A stretch of DNA of 64,000 bases from Loktanella sp. D2R18 (GCF_003318235.1 NZ_QOCG01000022.1:62001-126000); one strand, 5' to 3'. Counted from the first letter of the stretch, positions 35,953 to 43,492 are shown. Translations and numbers: made by a program. Notes: a model not told the origin generated them from the letters alone.

Positions 35953-37737
35953 TCAATTTGAGGTGAGTGTTACACCCACGGGCTGTGCGCTGTCCACATG
36001 CGGGCGCAGGCCCAAAAGCGGTGCGACACGGCGGATCATTTCAGCAGCAACGGGCACAGCGGTCCAACCAGCGGTGCGGCGGTCCTCGCCTAGTGTGTAG
36101 ATTGTCGGCTCGTCCAAGGTCACAATCAATACATATTGCGGATCGCTTGCAGGGAACACGGATGCAAAGGTCGCGATAACCTTGTCATCGTAGTAGCCGC
36201 CGCCGTTTTCGCGCGCTTTATCAGCGGTTCCGGTTTTCCCCGCGACCTCATAGCCTGCGACCTCTCCGAACGACGCGGTACCGCGTACAACAACTTGGCG
36301 CAGCATATGAACGGCAGACTGCGCGACAGCATCCGACATAACACGTGGGCCCGGCTCTGGGTTATCGACGCGCAGCAATGTCGGTTCGACCCGCAACCCG
36401 CCGTTTGCAATGGACGCATAGGCCGTCGCCAAATGCAGCGGCGAAGTTGACAGCCCGTGCCCATAAGAAATCGTCATCGCAGAAAGCTCTGACCAATTGG
36501 CGGGCAGCAAAGGTTTGCCCGTGGGGGCTTCGATCATCTCGACTGGCGTTGGCTGCAAGAAACCCAGCGTATTTAGGAATGCGCGCTGACGATCTGCACC
36601 AATTTGCATGGCAATACGGGCGGTCCCGACGTTCGAGGATTCGACGATCACATCCGTGGTCGACAGTTCTGGCCCGTAGTCATGAAAATCACGGATTCGA
36701 AAACGGCCCCACGTGAGCGGCCCTTGGGTGTCGATCATCGTGTTAGCATTGACCAAACCCAGCTCCATCGCCTGGGCAACAGCAAAAATCTTAAACGTTG
36801 ATCCCAACTCGTAGACACCTTGCACCGCACGGTTAAACAGCGGGCTGTCGGATTGGTCGCCCGTGGTCAGCACGCGCGGGCGATTATTGGGATCAAAGTC
36901 AGGCAGCGACACCATCGAAATAATCTCGCCCGTGTGGACATCCATCAAGATAGACGTCGCACCCTTTGCGCTCATGATCGACATGCCACCCGCAAGCACT
37001 TCTTCGGATGCAGCTTGCACCGTTAGATCAATCGACAATTCCAGCGGCGCGCCTTCGTTCGCTGGATCACGCAGGAAGCCATCAAACTGACGCTCTACGC
37101 CTGCGACACCAATGACCTCAGCGCTGGCGACACCTTCGCGGCCATAGCTGGCCCCACCCAAGATATGCGCCGCAATCGGCCCATTGGGATAAAGCCGCAT
37201 TTCGCGTGGCCCAAAGAGCAGGCCGGGGCTGCCGATGTCATGCACGGCTTGCATCTGCTCTGGGCTGATCTGGCGCCTGATCCACAAGAAGCGGCGCTCG
37301 CCTGTGAAATCCTCTAGCAATTCATCCGCATCTAGTTCCGGGAAAATTGCGGCAAGCCCAGTGGCGGCATGTTCGGGATCAATCATATCGCGCGGATGAG
37401 CATAAAGCGAATGGGTCGCAAGGTTCGTCGCCAGCATCCGCCCATTGCGATCCACGATATCGGAACGTTGGCCAATAATCGGGTTGCCTACCGTTGCTGC
37501 ACGGGGCTCCATCGGAACGGATGACGCAAGCGTCCCCATCCGCGCGCCGATGGTCACAAAGGCACAAAAAAACGCGAGCCCCAGCACCAACAGCCGCCCC
37601 TCAGCGCGTTGACGGGCTTTATCGTGCATCTCCGCGTGACGCTTGGCGCGAATCTCGGCCTCGATTATGTCAGGGTTTTCACCGGACGCGCGAGCTTTAA
37701 GGATCCGTGCAAGTGGGCGCAGCGGCGTACGGGTCAT
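35953..37737 (-). CDS. ftsI: Peptidoglycan D,D-transpeptidase FtsI (PBP3)
   Basis: Class B penicillin-binding protein of the divisome, 594 residues. A cytoplasmic N-terminus is followed by a transmembrane segment (about 47-66, LLVLGLAFFCAFVTIGARM), the PBP dimerisation domain and the transpeptidase domain with STFK (ELGSTFKIF, active Ser), SSN (VESSNVG) and KTG (VAGKTGTADK). The start overlaps ftsL by four bases. Transcribed within mraZ-rsmH-ftsL-ftsI-murE-murF-mraY. Confidence 0.97.
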   Translation of the reverse strand: MTRTPLRPLARILKARASGENPDIIEAEIRAKRHAEMHDKARQRAEGRLLVLGLAFFCAFVTIGARMGTLASSVPMEPRAATVGNPIIGQRSDIVDRNGRMLATNLATHSLYAHPRDMIDPEHAATGLAAIFPELDADELLEDFTGERRFLWIRRQISPEQMQAVHDIGSPGLLFGPREMRLYPNGPIAAHILGGASYGREGVASAEVIGVAGVERQFDGFLRDPANEGAPLELSIDLTVQAASEEVLAGGMSIMSAKGATSILMDVHTGEIISMVSLPDFDPNNRPRVLTTGDQSDSPLFNRAVQGVYELGSTFKIFAVAQAMELGLVNANTMIDTQGPLTWGRFRIRDFHDYGPELSTTDVIVESSNVGTARIAMQIGADRQRAFLNTLGFLQPTPVEMIEAPTGKPLLPANWSELSAMTISYGHGLSTSPLHLATAYASIANGGLRVEPTLLRVDNPEPGPRVMSDAVAQSAVHMLRQVVVRGTASFGEVAGYEVAGKTGTADKARENGGGYYDDKVIATFASVFPASDPQYVLIVTLDEPTIYTLGEDRRTAGWTAVPVAAEMIRRVAPLLGLRPHVDSAQPVGVTLTSN

Positions 37738-38093
37738 AGCGCATCATCCTCTGGCACAAAAGCACCACTTGAAAGCGTCACCGAATTCGTGATCGGCGCG
37801 ATTGGCGGCAGCGGATAGATGATCTGATCGACGCGGCCAAAGGCCTCTGGCATTATGGGCAGCAGTCCCAGACGGTCAAAATTCAGCTCGGCCAAATCCG
37901 CAAGCCGGTCTGGGCGGTTCAGATAAGCCCATTCCGCACGCAACATGCCCAAGCGTTCATGTGCGGCCCCAATCTGTGCGTGCAGATCACGGGTTTCGCG
38001 CATGGTGGCCTGCGTTTTATAGTTTTCCTGATAGGCCCAAAACGCCAGCCCCATCACTGCGAAAGCTGCCATAATAAAAAGGAATCCGCGCAT
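37734..38093 (-). CDS. ftsL: Cell division protein FtsL
   Basis: A 119-residue bitopic membrane protein of the divisome FtsQLB subcomplex. One N-terminal transmembrane segment (about residues 4-20, FLFIMAAFAVMGLAFWA) is followed by a predicted coiled coil (TRDLHAQIGAAHERLGMLRAEWAYLNRPDRLADLAE), the usual FtsL design. Location between rsmH and ftsI fixes the assignment, as sequence conservation is low. It begins on the base after the rsmH stop and overlaps ftsI by four bases. Confidence 0.92.
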   Translation of the reverse strand: MRGFLFIMAAFAVMGLAFWAYQENYKTQATMRETRDLHAQIGAAHERLGMLRAEWAYLNRPDRLADLAELNFDRLGLLPIMPEAFGRVDQIIYPLPPIAPITNSVTLSSGAFVPEDDAL

Positions 38094-39077
38094 CTACCGC
38101 CCCCCTCTTTGCTTCTTCATCGGCATGCCCAAATCAGCCGGATCGATATCTTGCGCTGGCGCATCCGTGCGAATTGCCACGCGCAGTTTGGCCGACCGCG
38201 ACCTTGGATTTTCTTCTAGCTCTTGTGCATCAGGGCCGATCGCCTTGCGCTTTTCAATACGGAACGCGGGCGTGATCTGGGCGGTTTCGGGCGCGTAACG
38301 GTTAGCATTGGCCGTATTGCCGGACCGCGCCTGCAAGAACCGCTTGACCATGCGGTCTTCGACAGAATGAAAGGTCACGACAGCCAACTGGCCACCGGGT
38401 TTCAACGCGCGTTCCGCTGCCATCAACCCTTCGGCCAATTCGCCGTATTCGTTATTCACGGCAATCCGCAGCGCTTGAAACGTGCGGGTGGCGGGATGGG
38501 ACTGGTTCGGCTTTGCGCGCGGCAAACAACCTTCAACAACCTTGGCTAGCTGCAAAGTCGACGTTAGCGGGCGCGCAGCAACAATCGCGCGCGCAATGCG
38601 GCGCGATGCGCGTTCTTCGCCGTAAAGGTAAATGATATCAGCAAGTTCAGCTTCGTCCGCTGTGTTGCACAGATCAGCCGCTGAAGGCCCATCTTGCGAC
38701 ATGCGCATATCAAGCGGGCCGTCACGCATGAACGAAAACCCGCGTTCAGCCAAATCAAGCTGCATCGAGCTGACCCCAAGATCCAGCACAACACCGTCAA
38801 GATCGGATGCATATTCATCAAGCTTGGAAAATGTGCCCAGCTGCATTTTGATCCGATCGCCATAAGCGCCCGCCCAGTCAGCAGCCAATTCAAACGCAAG
38901 CGGGTCGCGATCCACACCGATCACCTGATCCGCACCAGCGGCCAGCAATTCGCGGGTATACCCCCCCGCCCCAAATGTGCCGTCTAGCCAGCCGCCAGAA
39001 ACGGGCGAAACCGCTGCGATGAGCGGTCGAATAAGGACAGGAATGTGCGGCTTGCCGTTTGCGGGATCAGACATCAT
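38094..39077 (-). CDS. rsmH: 16S rRNA (cytosine(1402)-N4)-methyltransferase RsmH
   Basis: SAM-dependent methyltransferase that methylates C1402 in the decoding centre. Family sequences: [35 protein letters not shown] (SAM site), [74 protein letters not shown] and [16 protein letters not shown]. 327 residues. A second ATG follows the first directly (39074). It lies six bases downstream of mraZ. Confidence 0.97.
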   Translation of the reverse strand: MMSDPANGKPHIPVLIRPLIAAVSPVSGGWLDGTFGAGGYTRELLAAGADQVIGVDRDPLAFELAADWAGAYGDRIKMQLGTFSKLDEYASDLDGVVLDLGVSSMQLDLAERGFSFMRDGPLDMRMSQDGPSAADLCNTADEAELADIIYLYGEERASRRIARAIVAARPLTSTLQLAKVVEGCLPRAKPNQSHPATRTFQALRIAVNNEYGELAEGLMAAERALKPGGQLAVVTFHSVEDRMVKRFLQARSGNTANANRYAPETAQITPAFRIEKRKAIGPDAQELEENPRSRSAKLRVAIRTDAPAQDIDPADLGMPMKKQRGGR

Positions 39078-39083
39078 ACATCC

Positions 39084-39578
39084 CTATTCATCCAGCAAGC
39101 TCAGCGGATCAAAACCGTCGCCCTGCGCATCAAGCCAATCAGTCATATCATCCGCAATTTCGGCTGCGTATGTTTCGGCTTTCCAGATTTCAAAGTGATC
39201 GCCAAGACCGCTGAATTTCAATTCGCCATCTGTCAGGCCCAGCTTTTGACGCTGCTTGATCGGCATGACTGTGCGGCCGTCTTTATCAACGTCCAACTTA
39301 ATGGATTGCCCAATGATCAAACGGGACAGCTTTTTCTTATTCGCGGACCCGCGCGGCAACGCATTGATTTGATCCACCAAGGCTGTGAATTCGGCAACCG
39401 TGTAGCCGTGTAACTGATTTTTCAGGTGATCGCCGTACAAAAGATACATGCGGGGGAACAGGCCTGTGATCCATTCAGGGTCGCCAGCTTCAAGCACACG
39501 ACGAAAATCAGCCGGGATCGACATGCGCCCCTTGCTGTCCACCTTTTGGGTGTGTTCGCCTGTGAAACTTAGACCCAC
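39084..39578 (-). CDS. mraZ: Transcriptional regulator MraZ
   Basis: DNA-binding regulator of the division and cell wall cluster, made of two SpoVT-AbrB-like (MraZ) repeats: FTGEHTQKVDSKGRMSIPADFRRVLEA near the start and KLDVDKDGRTVMPIKQRQKLGL in the second half. It is 164 residues and starts with GTG at 39578 with AGGGAC just upstream. In E. coli MraZ represses its own operon by binding TGGGN repeats; candidate repeats lie about 300 bases upstream (39882-39906). The long leader between them may carry an UpsM-like small RNA. Confidence 0.95.
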   Translation of the reverse strand: MGLSFTGEHTQKVDSKGRMSIPADFRRVLEAGDPEWITGLFPRMYLLYGDHLKNQLHGYTVAEFTALVDQINALPRGSANKKKLSRLIIGQSIKLDVDKDGRTVMPIKQRQKLGLTDGELKFSGLGDHFEIWKAETYAAEIADDMTDWLDAQGDGFDPLSLLDE

Positions 39579-39637
39579 TGTCCCTTGGTCCTTTTAACCT
39601 GTTACGCGCGCCGCGATCTGCGGCCTTGGATGTAGAA

Positions 39638-39835
39638 ACGGCGGATCGTGCAACTGCCACTGCGCGATCCGCCGTCCTCCCCTCGTTGGGGGAAAAGTCC
39701 GACTGCGCGTGCCACCTGGGGGATGTCTGCTCGCTCACGCGCCGGATCTGTTTTCGAAAAAGACGAAGCCTGTATGAAACCTGCTTGTGCCGGTTGGGGT
39801 TCTTTTGCCCCGATTAATTATGTGTTCGCCGTTTC
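39638..39835 (-). ncRNA. Candidate UpsM-like small RNA in the mraZ leader
   Basis: In R. sphaeroides the mraZ 5' untranslated region is partly terminated to give the abundant sRNA UpsM (about 200 nt). Here the space before mraZ is about 300 bases without a gene. A perfect 11-bp hairpin (39665-39675 with 39638-39648, 16-base loop) followed by TTTCT on the minus strand sits 60 bases before the mraZ start, in the position of the UpsM terminator. The 5' end is set here only by the expected promoter near 39835-39873 and is uncertain. Sequence identity to UpsM was not tested. Confidence 0.45.
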
Positions 39836-39841
39836 CGTACA

Positions 39842-39855
39842 CCTGTTTTGACAGG
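39842..39855. promoter_or_regulatory. Inverted repeat near the predicted mraZ promoter
   Basis: CCTGT-tttg-ACAGG, a perfect 5-bp inverted repeat with a 4-base centre. It lies beside TTGATC and TTGCAA hexamers that could serve as minus-strand -35 elements (39868-39873 and 39859-39864). It may be an operator or the first hairpin of the leader RNA. Confidence 0.3.
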
Positions 39856-39881
39856 TCATTGCAATCCGATCAACAGTTTTC

Positions 39882-39906
39882 TGGGATTTTATGGAACCTT
39901 ATGGGG
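39882..39906 (+). promoter_or_regulatory. Three phased MraZ-box-like repeats
   Basis: TGGGA (39882), TGGAA (39892) and TGGGG (39902) occur at exact 10-bp spacing with TTTTA and CCTTA spacers. This is the architecture of MraZ recognition sites (TGGGN repeated with 5-base spacers). They read on the plus strand, opposite to mraZ, and lie about 300 bases before its start, just behind the likely promoter. Confidence 0.5.
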
Positions 39907-40062
39907 AATTCCTCCTAGCGCCACGCATCACCACGCGAGCACAGACCTCAATTTTACGGAATTTGTAGCAGAACACCAAAATTTACACGCTACATATGGT
40001 AAGCCACACCCGAGCGAGAGCGGCGAAACAATTTTGATATTTTTTTAAGATTTTGCACAAAA

Positions 40063-40078
40063 TTCGGATATATCCGAA
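40063..40078. promoter_or_regulatory. Perfect 16-bp palindrome in an AT-rich region
   Basis: TTCGGATATATCCGAA is a perfect palindrome in an AT-rich stretch (39940-40100) between the 3' end of the GNAT gene and the mraZ leader. It has the look of a dimeric regulator operator; no regulator is identified. The rest of 39907-40202 holds no gene I can support. Confidence 0.35.
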
Positions 40079-40202
40079 AATATTGCGCGAATTTCATCCC
40101 TACTGGCGCGAATCAAACTTAGATTCCAGACATTCCCACACACCCCTATGAAATGACCGCCACCCTGTGGCTAGCCCGCCACAAGGAGCTAGCCACTGCT
40201 GT

Positions 40203-40688
40203 TTAGCAGAGTGACTTATACATGATATGCGCATCCACCATGCCCGCCTGCGGATGTGCAAAAGCATCCGGGATCGTGCCAAGCGTGGCAAACCCCATAT
40301 CGCGCCAAAGCTTGAGCGCGTAGGTATTACTATCAAGGACAAAATTAAACTGCATCGCAGTATAGCCCATATCGAGGGCCGCATCTTGGCTATGCGCACA
40401 CATCTTGCGCGCAAGCCCTTGCCCCCGCGCAGCCGTGCCGACGATATAACCACAATTGCAGATGTGCGCGCCGCCGCCCGGTTGGTTCGTCTTTATATAG
40501 TAGGTGCCGACGACCCCATCTTCGGTCGCGGCGACATAGACTGCGGCAGCGCCCATCCAATAGCTGCGCGCGGCCTCTTTAGTGATTTTTGGATCGACAG
40601 CATATGTCATTCCCTCGCGAAATACATCGCGCAGCAAAGGCCAGATTGCGTCCCAATCACTGGCCGTCGCTGCACGTAGCGTGATCAA
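40203..40688 (-). CDS. GNAT family N-acetyltransferase
   Basis: A 161-residue acetyltransferase of unknown acceptor. The acetyl-CoA loop is visible as [23 protein letters not shown] (A motif, R/Q-x-x-G-x-A) and the preceding strand [47 protein letters not shown] gives the motif B end. It overlaps mrp by four bases (ATGA), so the two are coupled. No domain other than GNAT is visible. Confidence 0.93.
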   Translation of the reverse strand: MITLRAATASDWDAIWPLLRDVFREGMTYAVDPKITKEAARSYWMGAAAVYVAATEDGVVGTYYIKTNQPGGGAHICNCGYIVGTAARGQGLARKMCAHSQDAALDMGYTAMQFNFVLDSNTYALKLWRDMGFATLGTIPDAFAHPQAGMVDAHIMYKSLC

Positions 40689-41758
40689 GCCATACCGCCA
40701 TCAATAAAGCGGCGCGCGAGGGTCCGGTAAGCATCCGCCATCGGCGTATCGCCCGCCGCAATCGGCGTACCCGCATCGCCAGCCAGCCGGGTATCTAGAT
40801 CAATGGGCAGCGCACCCAGCAACGGCACGCCCATTTTATCGGCTTCGGCAGCAACACCACCGTGCCCGAAGATATGCGATTCATGGCCGCAATTCGGGCA
40901 ATAAAATGTAGACATGTTTTCGATCAGCCCCAGAACAGGTGTCTTCAACGTGTTGAACATGTCAATCGCCTTACGCGCATCGATCAAAGCCACATCCTGC
41001 GGCGTCGATACAACAACGGCCCCCGTCAGGTTGGTCTTCTGGCACAGCGTCAACTGCACATCCCCAGTGCCGGGCGGAAGATCGACAATAAGCACATCCA
41101 ATTCGCCCCACTCAACCTGTCCTAGCATTTGCTGCAACGCCCCCATCAACATCGGCCCACGCCAGACAACCGCTTTGTCAGGATCAACCATTAGGCCAAT
41201 CGACATGACGGTGACGCCATGCGCCTGCAAAGGAATGATGGTTTTACCATCGGGACTGGCGGGGCGCTTATTCACGCCCATCATACGTGGCTGGCTGGGA
41301 CCATAGATATCCGCATCCAGCAGACCGACACGGCGCCCTTCACGGGCCAAGGCGACCGCGAGGTTTGATGATACCGTTGATTTGCCAACGCCCCCCTTAC
41401 CTGACCCAATCGCAAGAATACGGCTCACGCCTGGCACGGACGCAGGGCCCGCCTGCGGGGTTGGGTGGCGGCCGACCTTTAGCGAAGGGGCCTCTGGCGC
41501 TTTGGGAGCCGGGCCATGCGCCGTTAAGATGACCGATACAGACTGCACCCCATCCAAGGAACGCACCAATTCCTCTGCCGCTTTGCGAATTGGCTCCATC
41601 TTGGCGGCATCTTCTGGCGTTTTGGCTTCGATCACAAAACGCACTGCACCCGATTCGACATTTAGTGCGCGGATCATGTCGCGCGACACAAGGTTTTCAC
41701 CATCAGGCAAAACCAGCCGTGCCAATTCGCCTAAAATTTCATCATGCGTAATCGCCAT
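40685..41758 (-). CDS. mrp: Mrp/ApbC-type iron-sulfur cluster carrier ATPase
   Basis: A 357-residue P-loop NTPase that carries and delivers [4Fe-4S] clusters. An N-terminal MIP18/DUF59-like domain (about 1-90) precedes the deviant Walker A motif [19 protein letters not shown], the [10 protein letters not shown] and [19 protein letters not shown] (CxxC, cluster-binding) segments. The start at 41758 follows a GGGGGCG ribosome binding site; the frame begins 12 bases earlier. It is followed by a coupled GNAT gene. Confidence 0.95.
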   Translation of the reverse strand: MAITHDEILGELARLVLPDGENLVSRDMIRALNVESGAVRFVIEAKTPEDAAKMEPIRKAAEELVRSLDGVQSVSVILTAHGPAPKAPEAPSLKVGRHPTPQAGPASVPGVSRILAIGSGKGGVGKSTVSSNLAVALAREGRRVGLLDADIYGPSQPRMMGVNKRPASPDGKTIIPLQAHGVTVMSIGLMVDPDKAVVWRGPMLMGALQQMLGQVEWGELDVLIVDLPPGTGDVQLTLCQKTNLTGAVVVSTPQDVALIDARKAIDMFNTLKTPVLGLIENMSTFYCPNCGHESHIFGHGGVAAEADKMGVPLLGALPIDLDTRLAGDAGTPIAAGDTPMADAYRTLARRFIDGGMA

Positions 41759-41877
41759 ATTCGCCCCCATCTTTTCAAACCGTCCACTTTATAACCAACT
41801 TCTGGCACGTTTTAAGCAAACCGCAAGCCCAAGCGAGCAGCGCCTTGAATATGTGACAGAAAAATGACGCTAGGTCA

Positions 41878-41912
41878 GCAATGCTTATGCATTTTCTGCA
41901 TAGCGGCATTGC
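41878..41912. promoter_or_regulatory. Interrupted inverted repeat upstream of the DUF1127 gene
   Basis: GCAATGC and GGCATTGC flank a second inner repeat (ATGCA...TGCAT) over 41878-41912, in the promoter region 100-135 bases before the DUF1127 start. It could be an operator or a transcript hairpin. Functional role unknown. Confidence 0.35.
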
Positions 41913-42012
41913 TCATTCGTCCATTGTGCAGTCGCAGCATAATCCTTCATAAAGAGGACAACAAAAGCGGCACGGGTCGCAATGACGCAAACAAGACAGA
42001 CGAGACGAAGTA

Positions 42013-42228
42013 ATGGCTTATCAAGTACAAACACAGTTCGCAGGCGCATCATTTGGCGCGCGTTTCAACGCATTCCGCAGCGAAATCGCGCAAAAAATCG
42101 CCGCCCACAAAGTTTACACATCTACAGTGAACGAACTGCAATCGCTTTCAAACCGTGACCTCGCAGACTTGGGTGTTAGCCGCTCAGACATCAAACGTAT
42201 TGCTCTCGAAGCAGCATACGGCAACTAA
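42013..42228 (+). CDS. Small DUF1127 protein (CcaF1-like)
   Basis: A 71-residue protein with a basic, Arg-rich C-terminal DUF1127 domain: TVNELQSLSNRDLADLGVSRSDIKRIALEAAYGN, the L-x-x-L-S-x-R-x-L-x-D-x-G-x-x-R-x-D-I signature. In R. sphaeroides the equivalent gene (ccaF1, RSP_6037) lies at the head of the CcsR sRNA cluster, is stress-induced through alternative sigma factors, and encodes an RNA-binding protein that affects RNA maturation. Here it is followed at 12 bases by a seven-hairpin CCTCCTCCC array, so I infer one transcript from which small RNAs are processed. GACGAAG precedes the ATG. No convincing RpoH promoter was identified. Confidence 0.93.
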   Translation: MAYQVQTQFAGASFGARFNAFRSEIAQKIAAHKVYTSTVNELQSLSNRDLADLGVSRSDIKRIALEAAYGN

Positions 42229-42240
42229 TTTACGGATCAG

Positions 42241-42270
42241 ATCTGCCGCTTCCTCCCTGAAAAGGCAGAT
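42241..42270 (+). ncRNA. CcsR-like stem-loop 1
   Basis: Perfect 7-bp stem ATCTGCC / GGCAGAT (42241-42247, 42264-42270). The loop has a variant motif CTTCCTCCC, one of the two least conserved copies. Confidence 0.75.
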
Positions 42271-42276
42271 GTGTAA

Positions 42277-42311
42277 GACCCACGCTCTCTCCTCCTCCCT
42301 GAGTTTGGGTC
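42277..42311 (+). ncRNA. CcsR-like stem-loop 2
   Basis: Stem GACCCA / TGGGTC (42277-42282, 42306-42311) plus inner CTC/GAG pairs around a loop with CCTCCTCCC at 42291-42299. Confidence 0.78.
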
Positions 42312-42317
42312 AAATTT

Positions 42318-42356
42318 AAGGTGGCGACATTCACCTCCTCCCGGATGTCGCCACTT
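42318..42356 (+). ncRNA. CcsR-like stem-loop 3
   Basis: Perfect 10-bp stem GTGGCGACAT / ATGTCGCCAC (42321-42330, 42345-42354) around CCTCCTCCC at 42334-42342; extra AA/TT pairs extend it past a bulged G. Confidence 0.85.
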
Positions 42357-42366
42357 TACACCAGTT

Positions 42367-42398
42367 TCGGAACCGCCACCTCCTCCCGGCGGAACCGA
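42367..42398 (+). ncRNA. CcsR-like stem-loop 4
   Basis: TCGG/CCGA outer stem, AA/AA internal loop and CCGCC/GGCGG inner stem (42367-42398) with CCTCCTCCC at 42379-42387. Confidence 0.78.
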
Positions 42399-42405
42399 TC
42401 ATACC

Positions 42406-42441
42406 GCAGGTCGCGCTCACCTCCTCCCGAGCAACACCCGC
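42406..42441 (+). ncRNA. CcsR-like stem-loop 5
   Basis: Inner GCTC/GAGC stem (42415-42418, 42429-42432) and outer GGT/ACC pairs; the weakest fold of the array, with CCTCCTCCC at 42420-42428. Confidence 0.65.
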
Positions 42442-42447
42442 GAGGAA

Positions 42448-42483
42448 GCGCCTCGCTCTTCTCCTCCCAGAGTTAGCAGGCGC
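42448..42483 (+). ncRNA. CcsR-like stem-loop 6
   Basis: Outer GCGCC/GGCGC stem (42448-42452, 42479-42483) and inner CTCT/AGAG pairs (42456-42459, 42469-42472) with the variant motif TCTCCTCCC at 42460-42468. Confidence 0.72.
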
Positions 42484-42494
42484 GGATCATAGAG

Positions 42495-42534
42495 ACGGTC
42501 ATGCCCACCTCCTCCCGGGCATGACCGTTTTTTT
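42495..42534 (+). terminator. CcsR-like stem-loop 7 and intrinsic terminator
   Basis: A perfect 12-bp stem ACGGTCATGCCC / GGGCATGACCGT (42495-42506, 42517-42528) with loop A + CCTCCTCCC at 42508-42516, followed by T at 42528-42534. It ends the DUF1127 and CcsR-like transcript. Confidence 0.92.
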
Positions 42535-42592
42535 ATGTCCGCGTCAAATTACGCAATTGCATGACGGCTCAAATGATCGCTAGGTATGGCTC

Positions 42593-42985
42593 ATGAGCAT
42601 GCCACCCCGGTTTCCCATTTCCGCAGAACAAATCACGCAGGTCGTTGTGGCGTTTTATGCAACCGTGCGTGCCGACCCCGATCTTGGCCCTGTGTTTGCT
42701 CAACACGTCACCGATTGGCCAAGCCACGAAGAAAAGATTGCACGCTTCTGGCGCAACGCGATTCTGTTTGAACGCAGCTATGACGGCAATCCAATGGCCG
42801 CGCACATGAAATCCGGCAACGTTCGCCCTGCGCATTTCGACATTTGGCTTGGGCATTTTGATGCAATCTTGATCCAAACCCTCCCCCCCGAGACCGCTGC
42901 CGCATGGTCGGCATTGGCGCATCGAATCGGCCGCGGGCTACGCTATGGGGTCATGCCAGCGGGCGGGCCGCCGAACCTGGCTTAA
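42593..42985 (+). CDS. Truncated haemoglobin, group III-like
   Basis: A 130-residue 2/2 haemoglobin: ISAEQITQVVVAFYATVRADPDLGPVFAQHVTDWPSHEEKIARFWRNAILFERSYDGNPMAAHMKS, where the Phe/Tyr-rich B helix (VAFYATVRADP), the W after the E region and the conserved HFDIWLGHFDAILIQTL with the proximal His are recognisable. Group III proteins bind O2 or NO, with roles from NO detoxification to microaerobic respiration. It is separated from the CcsR-like terminator by 60 bases and its end overlaps an Lrp-type regulator by four bases on the other strand. Confidence 0.88.
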   Translation: MSMPPRFPISAEQITQVVVAFYATVRADPDLGPVFAQHVTDWPSHEEKIARFWRNAILFERSYDGNPMAAHMKSGNVRPAHFDIWLGHFDAILIQTLPPETAAAWSALAHRIGRGLRYGVMPAGGPPNLA

Positions 42986-43431
42986 GCGCGCAAATCTTTT
43001 GGCGACCCCATCACCATGTAGCTCGTGATCGACCGTACATGCGGGACTGTACCCAAGATTTCCGTATGAAATGCCTTGTACGCGGGCAAATCGGCAACTT
43101 CGACTCGAAGCATATATTCAAACGCCCCTGCAACATTGTGGCATTCCGCTACCTGATCCGCACGCTCCATCGCGCGCTCGAACCCTACTTGCGCCGCTTT
43201 TGTGTGCTCAGCCAAACCAACGGCTACATAAACCACATAGGCGCGGCCAGTTTGCGCCGGATCAAGCCGCGCACGATAGCCTTGAATGACCCCGCGGCGT
43301 TCCAAATCTTGCACCCGGCGCAGACAGGCCGAAGGCGACAGCCCAACTTGATCGGCAAGCTGCAAATTACTGATACGCCCATCAGCGAAAAGTACACGCA
43401 ATATTTTACTGCTCAGATGATCCATTGCCAT
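42982..43431 (-). CDS. Lrp/AsnC family regulator
   Basis: A 149-residue feast/famine regulator with an N-terminal winged HTH (DHLSSKILRVLFADGRISNLQLADQVGLSPSACLRRVQDLERRGVIQGYRA) and a C-terminal RAM domain (RVEVADLPAYKAFHTEILGTVPHVRSITSYMVM). It is divergent from a LysE exporter gene; in such pairs the regulator usually activates export of an amino acid it senses. The start chosen (43431) has AAGGAT about 10 bases upstream. The last four bases overlap the truncated haemoglobin. Confidence 0.92.
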   Translation of the reverse strand: MAMDHLSSKILRVLFADGRISNLQLADQVGLSPSACLRRVQDLERRGVIQGYRARLDPAQTGRAYVVYVAVGLAEHTKAAQVGFERAMERADQVAECHNVAGAFEYMLRVEVADLPAYKAFHTEILGTVPHVRSITSYMVMGSPKDLRA

Positions 43432-43492
43432 CAATAATTGCATCCTTTGTTATTTTTACACATGAAAACAAATTTCATTGCGCGATTCTACG

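Larger units (their letters stand above)
42241..42534 (+). ncRNA. CcsR-like small RNA array: seven CCTCCTCCC stem-loops
   Basis: A 294-base non-coding stretch directly after the DUF1127 stop carries seven consecutive stem-loops, each with a CCTCCTCCC or near-identical loop: at 42249 (CTTCCTCCC), 42291, 42334, 42379, 42420, 42460 (TCTCCTCCC) and 42508. Loop copies are similar while the stems differ completely in sequence, so pairing is conserved and bases are not. The last hairpin is the intrinsic terminator. In R. sphaeroides four CcsR RNAs with this motif are cut from the DUF1127 transcript and respond to oxidative and heat stress. CCTCC equals the anti-Shine-Dalgarno core, so loops could pair with GGAGG in mRNA. 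Confidence 0.88.

Noticed and set aside
39661..39715. GGGGGAAAAGTCCG on the plus strand resembling the RNase P RNA core
   Set aside because: The other RNase P elements (long conserved paired regions, 350-400 nt span) are not there; the match is short and on the strand opposite to mraZ.
42241..42534. The CCTCCTCCC repeats considered as a CRISPR-like array
   Set aside because: Repeat units are only 9 bases, stems vary, spacing is irregular and no cas genes exist; the stem-loop organisation fits CcsR-type RNAs.
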